64,000 nt of DNA from Varroa destructor (GCF_002443255.2 NW_019211456.1:44260074-44324073); one strand, 5' to 3'; numbered from the stretch's first letter, positions 47,690-60,432 are shown. The notes: a model not told the origin generated them from the sequence alone. Made by a program: numbers and translations.

Positions 47690-50600
47690 AAACAGACTAT
47701 CGTGTGGTAATATGTTGAATATTTAGATAAATTAGATCAAAGAGAAAACATTTGCTACTCGTGAGTGCGAGACTGTTCCTTCGTTTAAGAGATGGGTATT
47801 AATAAGAGTTTGGATGACGATATCTAATATACGCACGTTGAAGCATGTGGTACGGTATTAGCCCTCTTCGGCCTAATCGTTCTTGTGATAGCCCAGTAGG
47901 CAACATATTTATCCGCCAATTTTAGTAAGGAGTAGGCTCGAAACGTATGTCGTTTCGTACGGGACGCAGTCACCCAACTGACTACCTTATGGCGATATCG
48001 GACGTAAGGTCGAGGCATAGAGATCTAACCTAGAAACTATATTGCAACACTGACAACGTTAATACCTCGGACATTTGACAATATATCTCACTTTATAATT
48101 GCCTATAGATGATCTTCGACAATTAGACATCATTACGTTTGTAGTGAATTGAAAATGTTGGTATGAACTAACTTTAGCATAATAACAAGCACAACTTTAC
48201 TGGAAAGGTATGCAGTGAACCGGGAATGATGAAATCCAAGTTAAAACATAACAGTGATTAGTGCAGCTCATCATATGGGTTCGTGATATAACAACTAGCA
48301 CATAATACTGACGAACACATGTGGCTCTACGTCTGAACCTACGCTTCGCAGAAGTTCTTGGGTGAAGCAAACAGAATTCAGTTTTAGAGCTGTTTCCACC
48401 GACACCGAGACTGTAGCGCCGTAAAGCGATTTCGGCTTGTCCTGTTAATATCCATTTTAAAATTAGCGCTTCACCCTCGATTGAATCTAGCTTACGTCCA
48501 GTAAAAGCTGGTCCATCATTTTCCTATTTCGTACCATATGATCGTATGATCATTCGTAACGTCACAATACACCATAGGAGTGTAGCTCACGTATAGATAC
48601 ATATCTATGAGAAAACGATAGCAATAAGCCCACTTCACTGCATTTCTTTTGACCAATATTCTTCCACTCGAAGGTCTTTGACCTAAGTCAGTTCTCGTGC
48701 ATTGGCATACGTGCGCATTCAGGATTTTCTTGTCGGACAAATTAAGAGCAGCATTTTCTGGCCAAACAGGACTCGGCTTTTTCTCATTTCATATAGTTTC
48801 TCTTAAAGTATTGCTCAGATCTGTGTGGGCATCATCACGACGATCATCGATCACCTTTGGACCTGCCCCAGTCCTTATGAGCGTCGTTTACCAGGCCTGT
48901 AAAGGCTGCAGCAGATCATCGTTGACTCGGAACCGTTCTAACCTCTGTGCTAAATTCCTGTGAGTCTTATACATCGAAGCGGAAAATATTCTCTTCGAGT
49001 TACAAAAGAAAATTGCTTTATATTTAGTGCAACTAATCGCTCGTTAGGGATCGATTGTAATCGAGCGCCTTTTTATATATACAATCGCTAGTGTAAGCGT
49101 GCACTAAAGGTACAGAATAGGCTCGATCCGCAGTTAACAAGTTTTCCCTAATGCTACAGATCATCCCAGCGGCTTTATTTTTCCTTGAGTGTCCTACCCG
49201 TTGTGCCTTTTAGGACATTCTATGCCCATTGCAGTACGTGCGTCTTCAATCCTAAACTCGTACGTCTCGGGTGAGCATGCTTATAATTCCGTCCCCATCA
49301 ATAATGAATTAACGATAGATTATGACCAATTATTGGTAGATATATTTCGCTTGCTATCTTCATTTCAAATGATAGGGTTTGCTTGCTGATTATCTATTCA
49401 AACACTTTGGTAGTTTATCACAAAATAAAAGATTTGATTAACATTTTTTGTTATTTATAGAAAATGTTACTTTTGTATTGGTAACGCGTCCGGTATTGTT
49501 CACTGATGTTATTATACACGACGGCCCGCGCGAAGCGTATTCTACTTAGGTTGTTCTAGTACATACTTGTAAAGTCCATATCGATACAAATGCTGTGCTT
49601 CTAAAGAGCGACATCAAAACCAGCATTGCGTTCGGTGGCGGTCTGCTAGAAAGTAACTCAGTCAATGGGTAGGTCTCGTACGTGCTATGCAACGCAGCTT
49701 TCTATAGGGAATTTTTCTTTAATCTTTATGCTGGCAATGGAGTTACTTGAGGTTTTCGATTTGATAAAACTTCGCGGCTTATATATGCTGCACAGCGATC
49801 TTCTCTTACGGCACTGCTGCACAGTTCAGTAATGGACAACGCTTGACCCTCGCTCCGAAGGTTTCTAACCTATCAACGGAAAACAAACGAGTACAATTTT
49901 CCAATTAGGTGCTTAATTAGGTCAATGGCTAAAAAAGTAAGTGGCCGCATTTGTGACTGTCGCACTCTGTTCTTGCATAAAGCAACTAAAGAGAGAAAAT
50001 TTACTCTGATCAACATTAGCCTCCTTGGCTGTTGTTACCGTCGTTGCCAGTGTATCTTACAATAAACATGTCTTTTACATCGTACTCTGACTTTAGCAAG
50101 GTATATTGTATCATAAAATAGTATTACTCCTACTAAAATGCTATTACCATTATAATCGTGCGCCATTAACCTACGCGTTACTGTAGCGTGATATAAAGTA
50201 CTACATGTCATTTCATGGCGACGAAATGCCCTCAAGACGACGACAACAACAACGACCACGTGCTGCCTGGTTGTTTAAGATATACAGGACTTGTCGGCGG
50301 CCGACTGACAAAAATTCACCGACACTTGAAAAGAGATCGGGACCTTTGTTATAGGTGGCAGAAAGCAACCTGATGGTCTCATGGGAGTGGCGTGGTTCTC
50401 GTTGATAGCCACAGGTCATCCTGCTGCTGCTGCTGCCATCTCTCGCCCGACTTCGCGGACCGCTGACCGGACGGCCCGCAGCGTCTGTACGCAGGAGCGG
50501 TTGGGTAATTTTTTTTTTTAGCATGAACGTCATCAAGCCTATAATATGTTATATTTTTATCAGACATGACCTGTTTTCAGCAGATAGCCGTTTATGTTTC

Positions 50601-51500
50601 AGGCCGTCTGTGGATAGCTGCGTCACTTTGGAAGTATGTGTATCTTTCGAATTTCGATTTTCTAACATAATTCTTGTTCGTGTTTTAGTTGTGTGCTGTT
50701 CCTATTGTTGTTGTTGATATCGTTGTCGTCATTAGCACTATTACATTAAAACATACATCTGCGTCTGTCGGCACAAGCTCGCTGATGATTAACATGTTTC
50801 TCCACTCGATGAACGAATGAAAGATGGCCGCCACAGGTGATCAATTCTGATTGACTTCGCTTCTGTGGCAAGCCCGGTTGCGCGGGGGCGCGGGGTATCG
50901 TAGACCAGATAAAAGACAGAACAAAAAGAGACACCAAGGAGGGGCGGCAGCTGTGGCTGTTGAAGGTTGTCAGCCGAAATTAAGGGGCGTATATTTAAGG
51001 CGCGTCAAACGATCGCGTAGTAGATGTGTTTCTGGCGCCCTTCATGGTATATGTTAGCCGTTTTTGTGATTACTGCAACTATTACATAGCACTACTGCAA
51101 CGGCCTATAGCCGTTGAGACTACACAACTAGTCCATAGCCAACAAACGCTGCGTAAAGGCTTAAAATAATAATTTATATCGCCATAAAGTCATCGAGTAA
51201 ACAATTGATAAGCGTTGATTGTAACAAAGCCAATCAAACTGCTAGACCAAGTCTCCACGGGCGGTATCGTTCGGGAATATCAGATCATAACAGAGCTGGG
51301 TGGCCATCGATAGTTAGCGGGTAGAAGAGCCAGCATGTTTATTTTTGCAGAAGCGCGTAATTTCCGAAAAATTAAAAAAAAAATACTTAAATTAACTTGA
51401 GCTTCCCTTTTTCTATGATAATATATTTAACATTAATGTCGATATATGAATGTTGTCTTACGATTGTGCAAATTATACAAAACGTTGACGAGATTACATG
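47690..51500. other. No confident gene
   Basis: Includes an 86-nt foldback (49023-49108), a GC-rich patch with (CTG)5 at 50421-50436, and several 60-107 codon frames on both strands around 50.2-51.0 kb with no consistent splicing. Confidence 0.4.
49023..49108. ncRNA. Long foldback with two paired blocks, possible pre-miRNA or MITE
   Basis: TTTAGTGCA (49023-49031) pairs with TGCACTAAA (49100-49108). Inside it CGATTGTA (49052-49059) pairs with TACAATCG (49080-49087), leaving an AT-rich loop of about 20 nt. Two independent complementary blocks in register make a real foldback more likely than chance. Confidence 0.45.
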
Positions 51501-51504
51501 TATT

Positions 51505-51532
51505 ACTAGTATGCTTTTAGAGGCATACTAGT
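51505..51532. repeat. Hairpin, 10-bp perfect arms, 8-nt loop
   Basis: ACTAGTATGC pairs with GCATACTAGT around TTTTAGAG. Confidence 0.85.
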
Positions 51533-51748
51533 CTAGCTAGACCTCTCTGTTAGATGCGTTCAAGATGAGTCACATGTTTATACTGGGAACGACAATTACT
51601 ATTGCATAAACAACAGCGCTTGATCAAATGCTGATTGGTTCAAGTATGTCTCTGTGTCAGTTTCATTGAGCTAAATGGTTTCATGGGCCCATGAGTTCAT
51701 TTTTTTGGTCGCTGGCTGAGTTCGATCGCAATGGCGAAATTGATTTAG

Positions 51749-51784
51749 GCCTATTTGGCCACCGTGCACGGTGGCCAAATAGGC
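51749..51784. repeat. Perfect 36-bp palindrome
   Basis: GCCTATTTGGCCACCGTG followed immediately by its exact reverse complement, with no spacer. The flanks are only weakly symmetrical. Far too long to expect by chance in 64 kb. Confidence 0.98.
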
Positions 51785-52061
51785 TTATAAATAAGTATCT
51801 GGCAGCTTGAGGGAGTTAACCCATCTTAACCAAAACGATTATGACTGACTGAATATCTTATTGTGCTTTGCTTCGTTTGTGAGCGGGCCATTGCGTCTCG
51901 ACTCTTAGCTTTTCAACGTTCTTGATCGATCGTCAGCCATCCGCCCCGGCTGCCTCTGCAAAAAGGCAATAGTCGACAAAATGATCATTCAAAGCATACG
52001 AATGGACGATACGCTGAAACGCACACAAGGTCGCACTGAATAGATGTAGCTACCTGAAAAA

Positions 52062-52088
52062 TCAGGGCGGCAGAACAACGAATTGGCT
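52062..52088. repeat. Copy 2 of the 27-bp dispersed repeat
   Basis: Begins TCAGGGCGGCA and ends AATTGGCT. Same orientation as 15154-15180, differing by three transitions. It lies just upstream of the open frame at 52094. Confidence 0.6.
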
Positions 52089-52093
52089 CGTTC

Positions 52094-52399
52094 ATGGGAC
52101 GTAATCGTGATCTGAGGAGCGACGAACGGCAGACAGTCAGAAGACTCCGACGCAGAAGCCTCTGCCGGAATGATTCGTTATTTGAGCTTATAGCAACCCG
52201 AAAGTCGTTTGATAAATGTCAGTGGCAGTTTTTTTCAGAAGGGGTTCGAGACGCAATTGAACTATTAGGCGTCGTAGGTGTAAATCTAGCCTTAAAATGT
52301 TTGAGTCCCTTCTATTGGGAGAAGTATGCACTTACTGTAAAATCGAAGACAGGTGATTACAGCATCAACAATACACCGAAATCAGATAGAAAACTATAG
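52094..52399 (+). CDS. Open frame of 101 codons, unknown
   Basis: Starts ATGGGACG. The first part is Arg-rich (MGRNRDLRSDERQTVRRLRR), later mixed and helix-like (EGVRDAIELLGVVGVNLAL), to TAG. Inside it a strong acceptor (CAGTTTTTTTCAG, ending 52239) and a GTGTAAAT donor 43 nt later could define an internal exon (GVRDAIELLGVV). Either a small intronless gene or a chance frame. Confidence 0.25.
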   Translation: MGRNRDLRSDERQTVRRLRRRSLCRNDSLFELIATRKSFDKCQWQFFSEGVRDAIELLGVVGVNLALKCLSPFYWEKYALTVKSKTGDYSINNTPKSDRKL

Positions 52400-53639
52400 A
52401 TTGGTTGGCTCCATTGCTGTGAGTTATCGGTTAGACAGGCAAAGCATCTTTCAGCTTGCCGTGAAACTGAACGCAGGTGATGTCCGTCACACAATCAACA
52501 TTTATCAAAATTGAGTTTGCTTTTCGACCTATCCATTATTATGTTCTACTTTGTACGTTTTCTGTATCGAAAATACTCGGAGAACTACTATATTTACATG
52601 TATATTATTATATTTACATACATAACAAGGACAAGTCAGGCCGTTTCGTTGGACAACTTGCGAGTCGAAACTTGGCCCGCCGGTTTGCTATGGCCCCTGC
52701 AGAATCAGACGTATAACGATTTAGTAAAGCCAGCCTATAATCGTATTATCAAGGACAATACGGAAGGATACGTTGTTAGTAATGTATTCAGTTAGTGGAC
52801 GCGTCACCGTAAATTGTAGCGCAATACACTATAAACTGAGTTTATATTGAAGAGATTGAAAGTGAGCGTTTGCATACTCTTTGGCATATGTTTGTTGCTA
52901 GGACAGGACAGCGACTGAAAAACGAATAGATTCTGCAACCATCTCAATATGTTCAGGACCACAATGGCTGTGCAATACGTATATTTTCCTCTTTTATTTT
53001 TTTTTTAATTTAAAATTGAGTAACTTTCTTTCTGCACAAAGTAACATTGTCGACATAAACGCTCAGTAATTCGATTACGTTATAATAGAGCCGCGTGAGG
53101 GGTATCAGACAAGCATCATGACGACTCACATCAATAACTGGCACACCAGCACGAGCTACTCTAGCTAGAAAACCTGTGTACATATCCATATTGTGGTTGA
53201 GTGATTATGTCTGTCTTAGATGAATGGGTACAGACAACTGTATTGACTACGTAAGCATTTCGTCTGCCAATCGCACTCCATGAATCAAGCCCACACCGCC
53301 ATCGCTCGTTCATGAACAGAGCCCATTTCGTAAGCAAGTAATTTTCAAGCCGTCATTTGACGAACCAAACAAACAACACCTCGTTGTTTGCAAATAGGAT
53401 AACAACAAATATTTTATTCGCGTGGCGCCTTACATATGTGTAAAGGCTAGGGGGAAGGGGGACAAAAGACACGTCAAGAACGTTGTGTAACCGGGGTAAG
53501 TGGCCACTAGTCACGAGCTGCATGCATAGTTTCTGTCTCTGATCGCCTTGTTACGGGATTTTGCTAACAAAGAAAACAAGCAAGGACCAAACAGTTATAT
53601 ACACAGATAAACCAATTAGGAGGATTGCCTTCATCGCAG

Positions 53640-55247
53640 TTACTCAATGGTGCTACCCAGGTCTTTTGCATCATCAACTTCACAAGGCAGACACCGCGTC
53701 GTGAACGTACGAACAAGCGATTCGCAGGCACACGGATAAAAACACGGAACAAGCGAAGCAAGATCCGCTGTGCTGCCCTTAAGTACTAAGCCACTGAAGG
53801 ACTGGGCTGAGGTGCAGAGTGGACCAATGTGTCGAAAGAATGATGTACGGAGGAAGTAACGAAGTGCCGAAATCAAGTCACCCGTAGGAATCCGCCATAT
53901 GCTGTGATCATCACTGCCGTCTTCTGCCGCCGAAAAGTTTAATGACACAAACACGGTCGAGCTTCCATGCACCCCAATCGGGCCTAAATAGGTTGTTACT
54001 GTCCTTAATTTCGCTTTAGAAACTGCCTTCTTTGTGTTACGAGTTTTAAATATTCCGCCCGTATGTTCTTGCCATACATCGACCTTTAGCTGTAACCCGT
54101 AAACATATAACCTGTAGGGTATGTGGACTGTGAGAACACGGAGAATTGTTCATGTTTTCTGTTGATTAACAGACAATCGGATGCCCACATAACGAACAGA
54201 AATCGACAATCGCGCTAAAACTACATTATATATATATATATATACACCATCGTTCCTGTTTCCTGCTTGCGAGACAAGTATTGGCTAAAGAAGCTTATTG
54301 TACTGGGTGTCGCTTTAGGTGCGTTACTGAAATGAGTGTTCGACTAGCCAGTCGGTCTTGTCTCGTGCGAAAAGCCCAGAACCAAATGGACGGCAGTGAA
54401 ATGGTCAGAACACGACAAGGAAGAAACCAAAGACGGCATTTTTTTTCGTACAAATAAATGTACGAACGTATAACGAGGCTCTACGGTACCGCATAGATGT
54501 CGATCATGTTGCTGTGAAAATATGTGCCGACGGTTCCTGCTTGTTACCTGGGGTGTGTCTACATTAACAGCAGTTGTTGAAATAAGGACACTATTTATAG
54601 CGCGGGACGAACAACGCGTACATACAAGTATAGCGTTTGATTTGGGCTGTTTATAGAGGGCGTCTAGCGCGGAAGAAGATCTTGAGTTGACGCCTGTTGA
54701 TAACTGCGATGGCCAACGGAACTACTTGCCTGTATCTCACGTCCCTCAATTCGTTAGCGATAAATACTGAAGACGCGTAGAGGCGTGTATGGTTCAACAT
54801 TACCCAGCTGCTGTCATTGGCGCTGAACCGTAGCTACAACTTAACGCTGCTTGATTTTATTTACAAAACTTGGAGGGAAGGGCCTCATTTGTTCGGGATC
54901 ATATTAATTTCAGGAGTCGTCCAATGTCATAAAATTGATATTGTTTGTGTAAAAAGAGATTGACTACTCAGTTTGTCATGCTTCTTTATGTCGAAAGGTT
55001 GGTTTGTTTAGTGGGTTAAATTATTCCTGTGAAGAATCTGAAGATTTTACGGGATTGACAAAACAGTTATCGTACACACATTAACGTATACACGTGACAG
55101 CAGTGGGACTACTCCAATATTTGACTATCCTAAGAGGTATCAATAGGACTTATCTTTCAGCTTATCCTCACAATCTCTCCGGAGGATCTCACCGACGGCA
55201 CATGCTGTATGCGCAGGCGAAAGCGTAACCTTCGGTAGCGAAACATA
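53640..55247 (-). CDS. 3' end of a minus-strand gene, two exons, unknown family
   Basis: The last exon (54127-53640) holds the longest stop-free frame in the window: 161 codons after TCTCCGTGTTCTCACAG, ending STIE and TAA. It begins HIPYRLYVYGLQLKVDVW, continues with a Lys-rich patch (FKTRNTKKAVSKAKLR), and has a hydrophobic helix-like region (LISALRYFLRTSFFRHIGPL) and a Cys-containing end (CFYPCACESLVR). A 55-nt exon upstream (55247-55193; YVSLPKVTLSPAHTACAV) ends one base into a codon at GTGAGATCC. It joins in phase, the split codon giving Val. The junction forms an alternating beta-strand-like run. The intron is 1065 nt. The 5' exons were not found. No domain is recognised; it could also be a transposon-derived frame. 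Confidence 0.42.
54227..54244. repeat. (TA)n microsatellite
   Basis: Nine TA units, just outside the 54127 exon border, within the candidate intron. Confidence 0.95.
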
Positions 55248-55249
55248 CT

Positions 55250-57790
55250 ACCAAGTTTATACAGCCAAAATAAACAATACATCTATCTATAACGAGTTCA
55301 AATAGACATTAGGACATTAGAAATCATACCGTTGTCACAGTCAACTAGCGTTTGAAAATATATTAGATCATAGGATGAGCAGGAGTACGCTACAATCTAT
55401 TAAAATCATGCCTCAATAAAGCTTCATAAATCGAACATATCATAAATCTGAAATCGAAGTTCCAGCTGATGTATAACGGCATTTAGCTGATCAGTATGTA
55501 ATGATTTTTTTCTTTGTTCCACAAAGAAGAAACACCAATTCCTTCAAATGGCAGATATCTAGCAACTGCTACGCGCAGACTAATGCTAGCTACGTCATCG
55601 TGATCTGTGCTACGTTATTTTACGATAGCTGGTTTCCGAAAGTAAAAAGCACGGTTGGATCAGTATTTCAATTCGGTACATACATCCAAGGCTTAACCAT
55701 TGCGGGGCGTACTATATCAGGGAAATTAACGTTTATTTTACAATTGACCTGTTTAAAAACTAGCAATAAATTGAATAATACATTTATTATAAAAAAAAAA
55801 AAAACAAATTGTATAGCATATAGGAATTAAAAACGGCAGCAGGTGTGCACACATTTGTGGAATGACTAGCCCGATATCCTCCATGCGCAGATAGCAACTT
55901 CATTCCGCACAATAAGCTATGCTATCATTGTATTACCGGTAAATTGAAAATAACTATTTGTAAGGTTAGCCTTGCGCGGATGCGAGAGGGCGGTAGCAAA
56001 CGCCAAGAAATTTTTCAAAGCTAGAAATTATACATCAAAAATGAAACCAGCGTGCTTTCTCAATGCTATGTAAATGACGAGCCGGTGTAAAATAGTAAAA
56101 TGTATTCAAGACGGGCACAAGGCAAGGAGTTTGACGGCGAAAGCTACACAGGTAATGGAATTGACCGGGGATATGTTTTTGTCGACGGTCATACCCAAGT
56201 CTAGAACGAATTCCCCGGCGATAGTGGGACTCTATCTATCGACAACTGCGTCGCTCTCATTTACTCCCACAAAGCGCAGGAAAAGCCAAATGGCCAGACG
56301 CGAAGAATAGCAACGACAACGGTTGTGTAAGATAGAGAAAGTCGGTACTCAGCCAGCTAGCGAGGGTACAGGTGAACGAAGGCGTTTCACTTCGTTCCGA
56401 AGGAACGTGACCTCATATGCCGAGGTTAGACCTCGAATGCATGCGTTCCCCGGAGATCGCGTTGTCTATTGCATCAAGGCCTTAAGCCCTCATTCTTTTA
56501 TACCATAGAATAGCTTCACCATTACACTTGTGGAGGCAACCAAGAGCCTACTCAGATAGGAGCAGAGAGAAAGAGCAAAAAGATCCCTCTTCTAAAACCC
56601 CAAGTGAAGTGCATACTTTTCTCTCTTTACCCAGCCCTATGAAGAACTCCTTATTCGCATAGAGGCGTTGAAAATTTACTTGAAATTACCTCGGGCAATC
56701 TCGACATGGAACCGCTTGCTCTACTCTAGGCTTGGTGATTACATGGCTTTCTCACCGTTCCTGAAAAGCGTCGAAAAATACCTTCGTAGGATAAAGACCG
56801 TTAGGCCTGCTTAGCTAGTTAGGTTGCTTCGTCCGTTCAGCTACTCGTAGGTTCACCCATTCGGCCTTATTCTCTTCCGCGAAAACCCTGAGCAAGTTCG
56901 CTGTTCCTCAGAAGTTCAGCTGCTACGCATGCTGAGCCACTGGATATATTGACGGGGGTATATGACAAGTCAACAAATATACCATATAACGGTATGCTAA
57001 GAAATAATGGGCGAAGATTCTCATATCACAATATTCATAACAAAAATAAGATAACGTCATGTCGTACAATTTGAGGTATTCTAACAGCGGTCAAGTTTAA
57101 GGTGTGTAAGTACGGTTCAAATAAAGTTAAAAACTCAACTGCAAGTTCAGGTCGTGGGCCGCTCTAATCTGATCGAAAAATACGATTTGAGATGTATGGT
57201 TAGCGGTACTTGCCCTGATCTGTAAACTGGTATTCCCATAAACATAGAATCGATGCATACACGCATTATATGTTTTAAAAAGTTGTACATGAAGTCAATT
57301 CTATGGCCGAATAATTGTGAAAATATGCCAAAAAGATTAAGACACGTTAAACTTAATAAATGCCAACATAATTTATATAAATTATATAATTTGCACGGCC
57401 GTTTTATCATGTAATATATGAATCATTCTCTGCTCTATACGTTACGTATTCAAATCTATTGGCAATGTGCCGCTGACAACGACTTTTCAGAGGACACATT
57501 TGCACCAGAGGATTTAAAAATTTTAAAAATAATAAAAAGACAACATCAGATGCATCAGACCCAACAAATATAACAATCTATATATTATTATATGTCGATT
57601 AATCAACCTGACTGATATACAATTTTGTATTAAATACATTCATTTGTAATGAATCCAAGTAACCTGGCTCAGTCCCGGAAAACAGCGTATACCATTCGAC
57701 ACATACATTCGGATTATTCAATAGCCCTAAAGGTAACAAGCGATGCTCGTTTGGGGCTTAAACGTACGTCCCAGAGGAATGACACGATCT
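55250..57790. other. No confident gene; upstream of the 55.2 kb exon
   Basis: Should contain 5' exons of the minus-strand gene if that model is right. Seen: a 109-codon plus frame (55501-55830) that runs into a 14-A tract (55791-55804), plus frames at 56074-56508, and a 30-codon minus segment at 57219-57127 after TTTACAG. None is convincing. Confidence 0.4.
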
Positions 57791-57793
57791 CAT

Positions 57794-58072
57794 TCAGGTT
57801 GAAATATAGGTAGGTTCTTCCATTGCCAAGTGGAGCAAGAACTTTCGCTGGCCTGGGCCAGCCAGGTTAGTAGGGCATAGCGAGCTCGATATAGTGAGAT
57901 CCGTCAAACTGTCATAAGGCTCCAAGGCCTGCTCTTGTGGACAAGCCGTTACAAGAGCAAGAGAACGTCGTATGTCATAATAACGAAGCTTATGTTGAAG
58001 ACGCATAAAGGCAGCAGTGTCAGATCCAAGGGTGGTGTGAACTTCATCGTACGTAGGGCACGGATCTTCAGG
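57794..58072 (-). CDS. Open frame of 92 codons, possible terminal exon
   Basis: After CCACCAGCGGTCTAG on the minus strand the frame reads PEDPCPTYDEVHTTLGSD..., then KLRYYDIRRSLALVTACPQE, and ends MEEPTYIST, TGA. Acidic N-part, soluble composition, GC-richer than its flanks. A reverse-complementary 9-bp pair (57930-57938/57951-57959) lies within it. No donor or domain found. Confidence 0.3.
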   Translation of the reverse strand, partial: PEDPCPTYDEVHTTLGSDTAAFMRLQHKLRYYDIRRSLALVTACPQEQALEPYDSLTDLTISSSLCPTNLAGPGQRKFLLHLAMEEPTYIST

Positions 58073-58710
58073 CTAGACCGCTGGTGGACTAGGAAGCAAC
58101 AGGTTTTTGGGTTAAATACCCTTATCACTCTGAGCCTGCTATAGAGCGGGATTTGGACCATTTGCCATTGAGGCGGATGTGATTCTTACATGACTTGTCA
58201 CCTTGCTCGAAGTTTTAGTGGAAAGGGCTTATCTTTAAAAATTAAAGTTAGTTTACAAAACTGTCTTTAATACCGTAATAATAAATAATTAATTTTAATA
58301 ATAATAAAATGTCACTATTTACCAAAGGCGTACTGGTTTAGCTTTGTTTTCATCTGAGTACACCTTAAAAATATGTTACACATTGTTTGGTATTTGGTTC
58401 GTACAAGAAAGGGTCGTTGTTACATCGCTGCTTAACATAAACGTCTAAAACTACATGGACTTATAGAGCGTTTTTCGTGACTTAAGCACGTTGACTGTGG
58501 TGGAAGTGTTATTATAGACCAGTATAATGACAGTGGAGATGATGGCAGCCATTTATATGAATCTGATTTGATCTATTTTATTTGCAAAAGTCCCATTTCC
58601 GCAGATAACTTTGCCCATTTGAACTGTGTGATCAGTTCTGCTTGCATCCCACATAGATCTTTGGTTCCGACCTAGCTCACGTAGATTTTGTTAGTTTTGA
58701 TGTGCTATGA

Positions 58711-59062
58711 ACCGTTCGTACAGTCTTCAATAAGTTCTTGTTGTTCCGTTCGAGAACCGCTTTTCTAACGACTTCAACTTGTTTCGCAAATAAACGTCGG
58801 CTGAGTTTCATCAAAGAGAAAAAGTGCCAAGTGCCCGAGGGCCATGGAAATTGGGCCATGACAAGTCAGGCTGGTTTAAAGCATGTCATAGCCGCGGCCA
58901 GGGTGAAAGAGTCCCAGTGTGCAATCTTCATAGAATGGCCAGACAATGCATGCTTCCAGAATATTGGCACACATACCAGATTTGCTCACGTTGGTGATGT
59001 TACTTGTAAGCGTTGTGAATTACGTCACGATCTGTTTCTGGTTAGGAAGTTCCGAGTTATAT
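58711..59062 (+). CDS. Open frame of 116 codons, unknown
   Basis: Plus-strand stop-to-stop frame. The 3' half is the more convincing part (HVIAAARVKESQCAIFIEW, then HTRFAHVGDVTCKRCELRH) and contains a GTAAGC donor-like site after VTC. A minus-strand frame at 58677-58859 (RRLFAKQVEVVRKAVLERN) competes over the 5' half. No family recognised. Confidence 0.22.
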
Positions 59063-59233
59063 AATGTTGTAAAGATACGACAGTAAATATATAAGAAGTG
59101 TCAAAGGCCCATACATCTCCTAAAGTATTACGCGCCTATAACATAAATAGGTTAAATCTAAAAGGCTATCGCAAAAATTTAAATGCATTTCTTATTGATA
59201 AGTTTCTCGGAAATAATATGACGAAATATGCAG

Positions 59234-59272
59234 TATATATATATACATCTATATATATATATATATATATAT
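59234..59272. repeat. Interrupted (TA)n microsatellite
   Basis: AT alternation with a short ACATC interruption. Confidence 0.93.
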
Positions 59273-60377
59273 GTAATAAGAGTCCTGAAGTCAGACAATT
59301 TAGCTGGATCAGCCCAATGCAGTAGTTTTGTCAAGGAGTGACACACCGGTGACTAAAAAGCGTATTTAGTCGACCCGGCCTTACAGCACAGCGTTGCTAT
59401 CTATAATATATATTAGAGTCTCCACAAAATACAAAAATAAGACGGACAATGTTTATCGCGAAGCGCTTTAGGTTTCTCTAAGCCCTATAGAAAATCACAA
59501 TATACGTAGGTTCCTTTTTAGTAAATAAAGGAATTCGCCATTTCATGTTATATGTGATGGTGTAAATCAATTTCTCCAGTCTACGCTTAGACATGTTTGC
59601 CTAATAGCAAACACAACGAAAATACACCTAGAAAAGTTAAGGCTGCGTTCCTTTCTAGTCAGTTATGAACGAGTTTACAAAATAGAAAAAGAGCGAATCT
59701 GTGTTTTTAAACCAGAACGATTCTTACGACTCTAGGTAGACCACTATTTGTTTGTGATTTTTTATGATGTAATAGCTGCCTTTATCTTCACACCTCTACC
59801 CAAGAGCATCCAAATGCGTCTTTGAAATATCACAATAAGTACAAAATAGCAAAAGTTTACTAGCTGCGTGTGTGTTTGTTATACCCTAGGCTTCACGATA
59901 GCCATGCACTACGGTCTCATCTATCATCTTGGTTTAATATAGTAAAAGCATTAAAATGTTTGTTTGTTAAATGCTAAATCTTTCATTCCGGTATCTTGGA
60001 AAACATAGTTATGCAGAATTTCAATTGCCTCTCATAAACTTCACCACTAATATAACGGGTTATATAATTTGTAGGATTGCAGGAATAATTCTGCATATTA
60101 GCTAAGTTAGAATCTTAATCGTCAACGGATTGTGACCTCCGCCTAAATGTTTCTGGGACGAAGATAGTAGGGATTCTCTGCGATTTCATGGGAACAGTAC
60201 GATGAGAACAAATATAGCCTGAACTCGAGTATATAGCTGTCCAGTCAGCCGTCTCTAATCTCTTGCTATCTGGCCTTTGCCATTCATTCGAATACATAAA
60301 ATATGTAAGAACTAAACATGTTCATGCTAAAAGCGACGGAATGAACACGACAACTATTATAGATTGGAGCAGTTTGA

Positions 60378-60432
60378 CGTCGTGCGACTGCAGCATAAAC
60401 CACCCTAGGGTTTATGCTGCAGTCTCACGACG
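60378..60432. repeat. Near-perfect hairpin, 24-bp stem, 7-nt loop
   Basis: The arm 60378-60401 pairs with 60409-60432 at 23 of 24 positions around ACCCTAG. No extension outside the stem. As RNA it would be very stable; the loop is shorter than in most metazoan pre-miRNAs. Confidence 0.95.
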
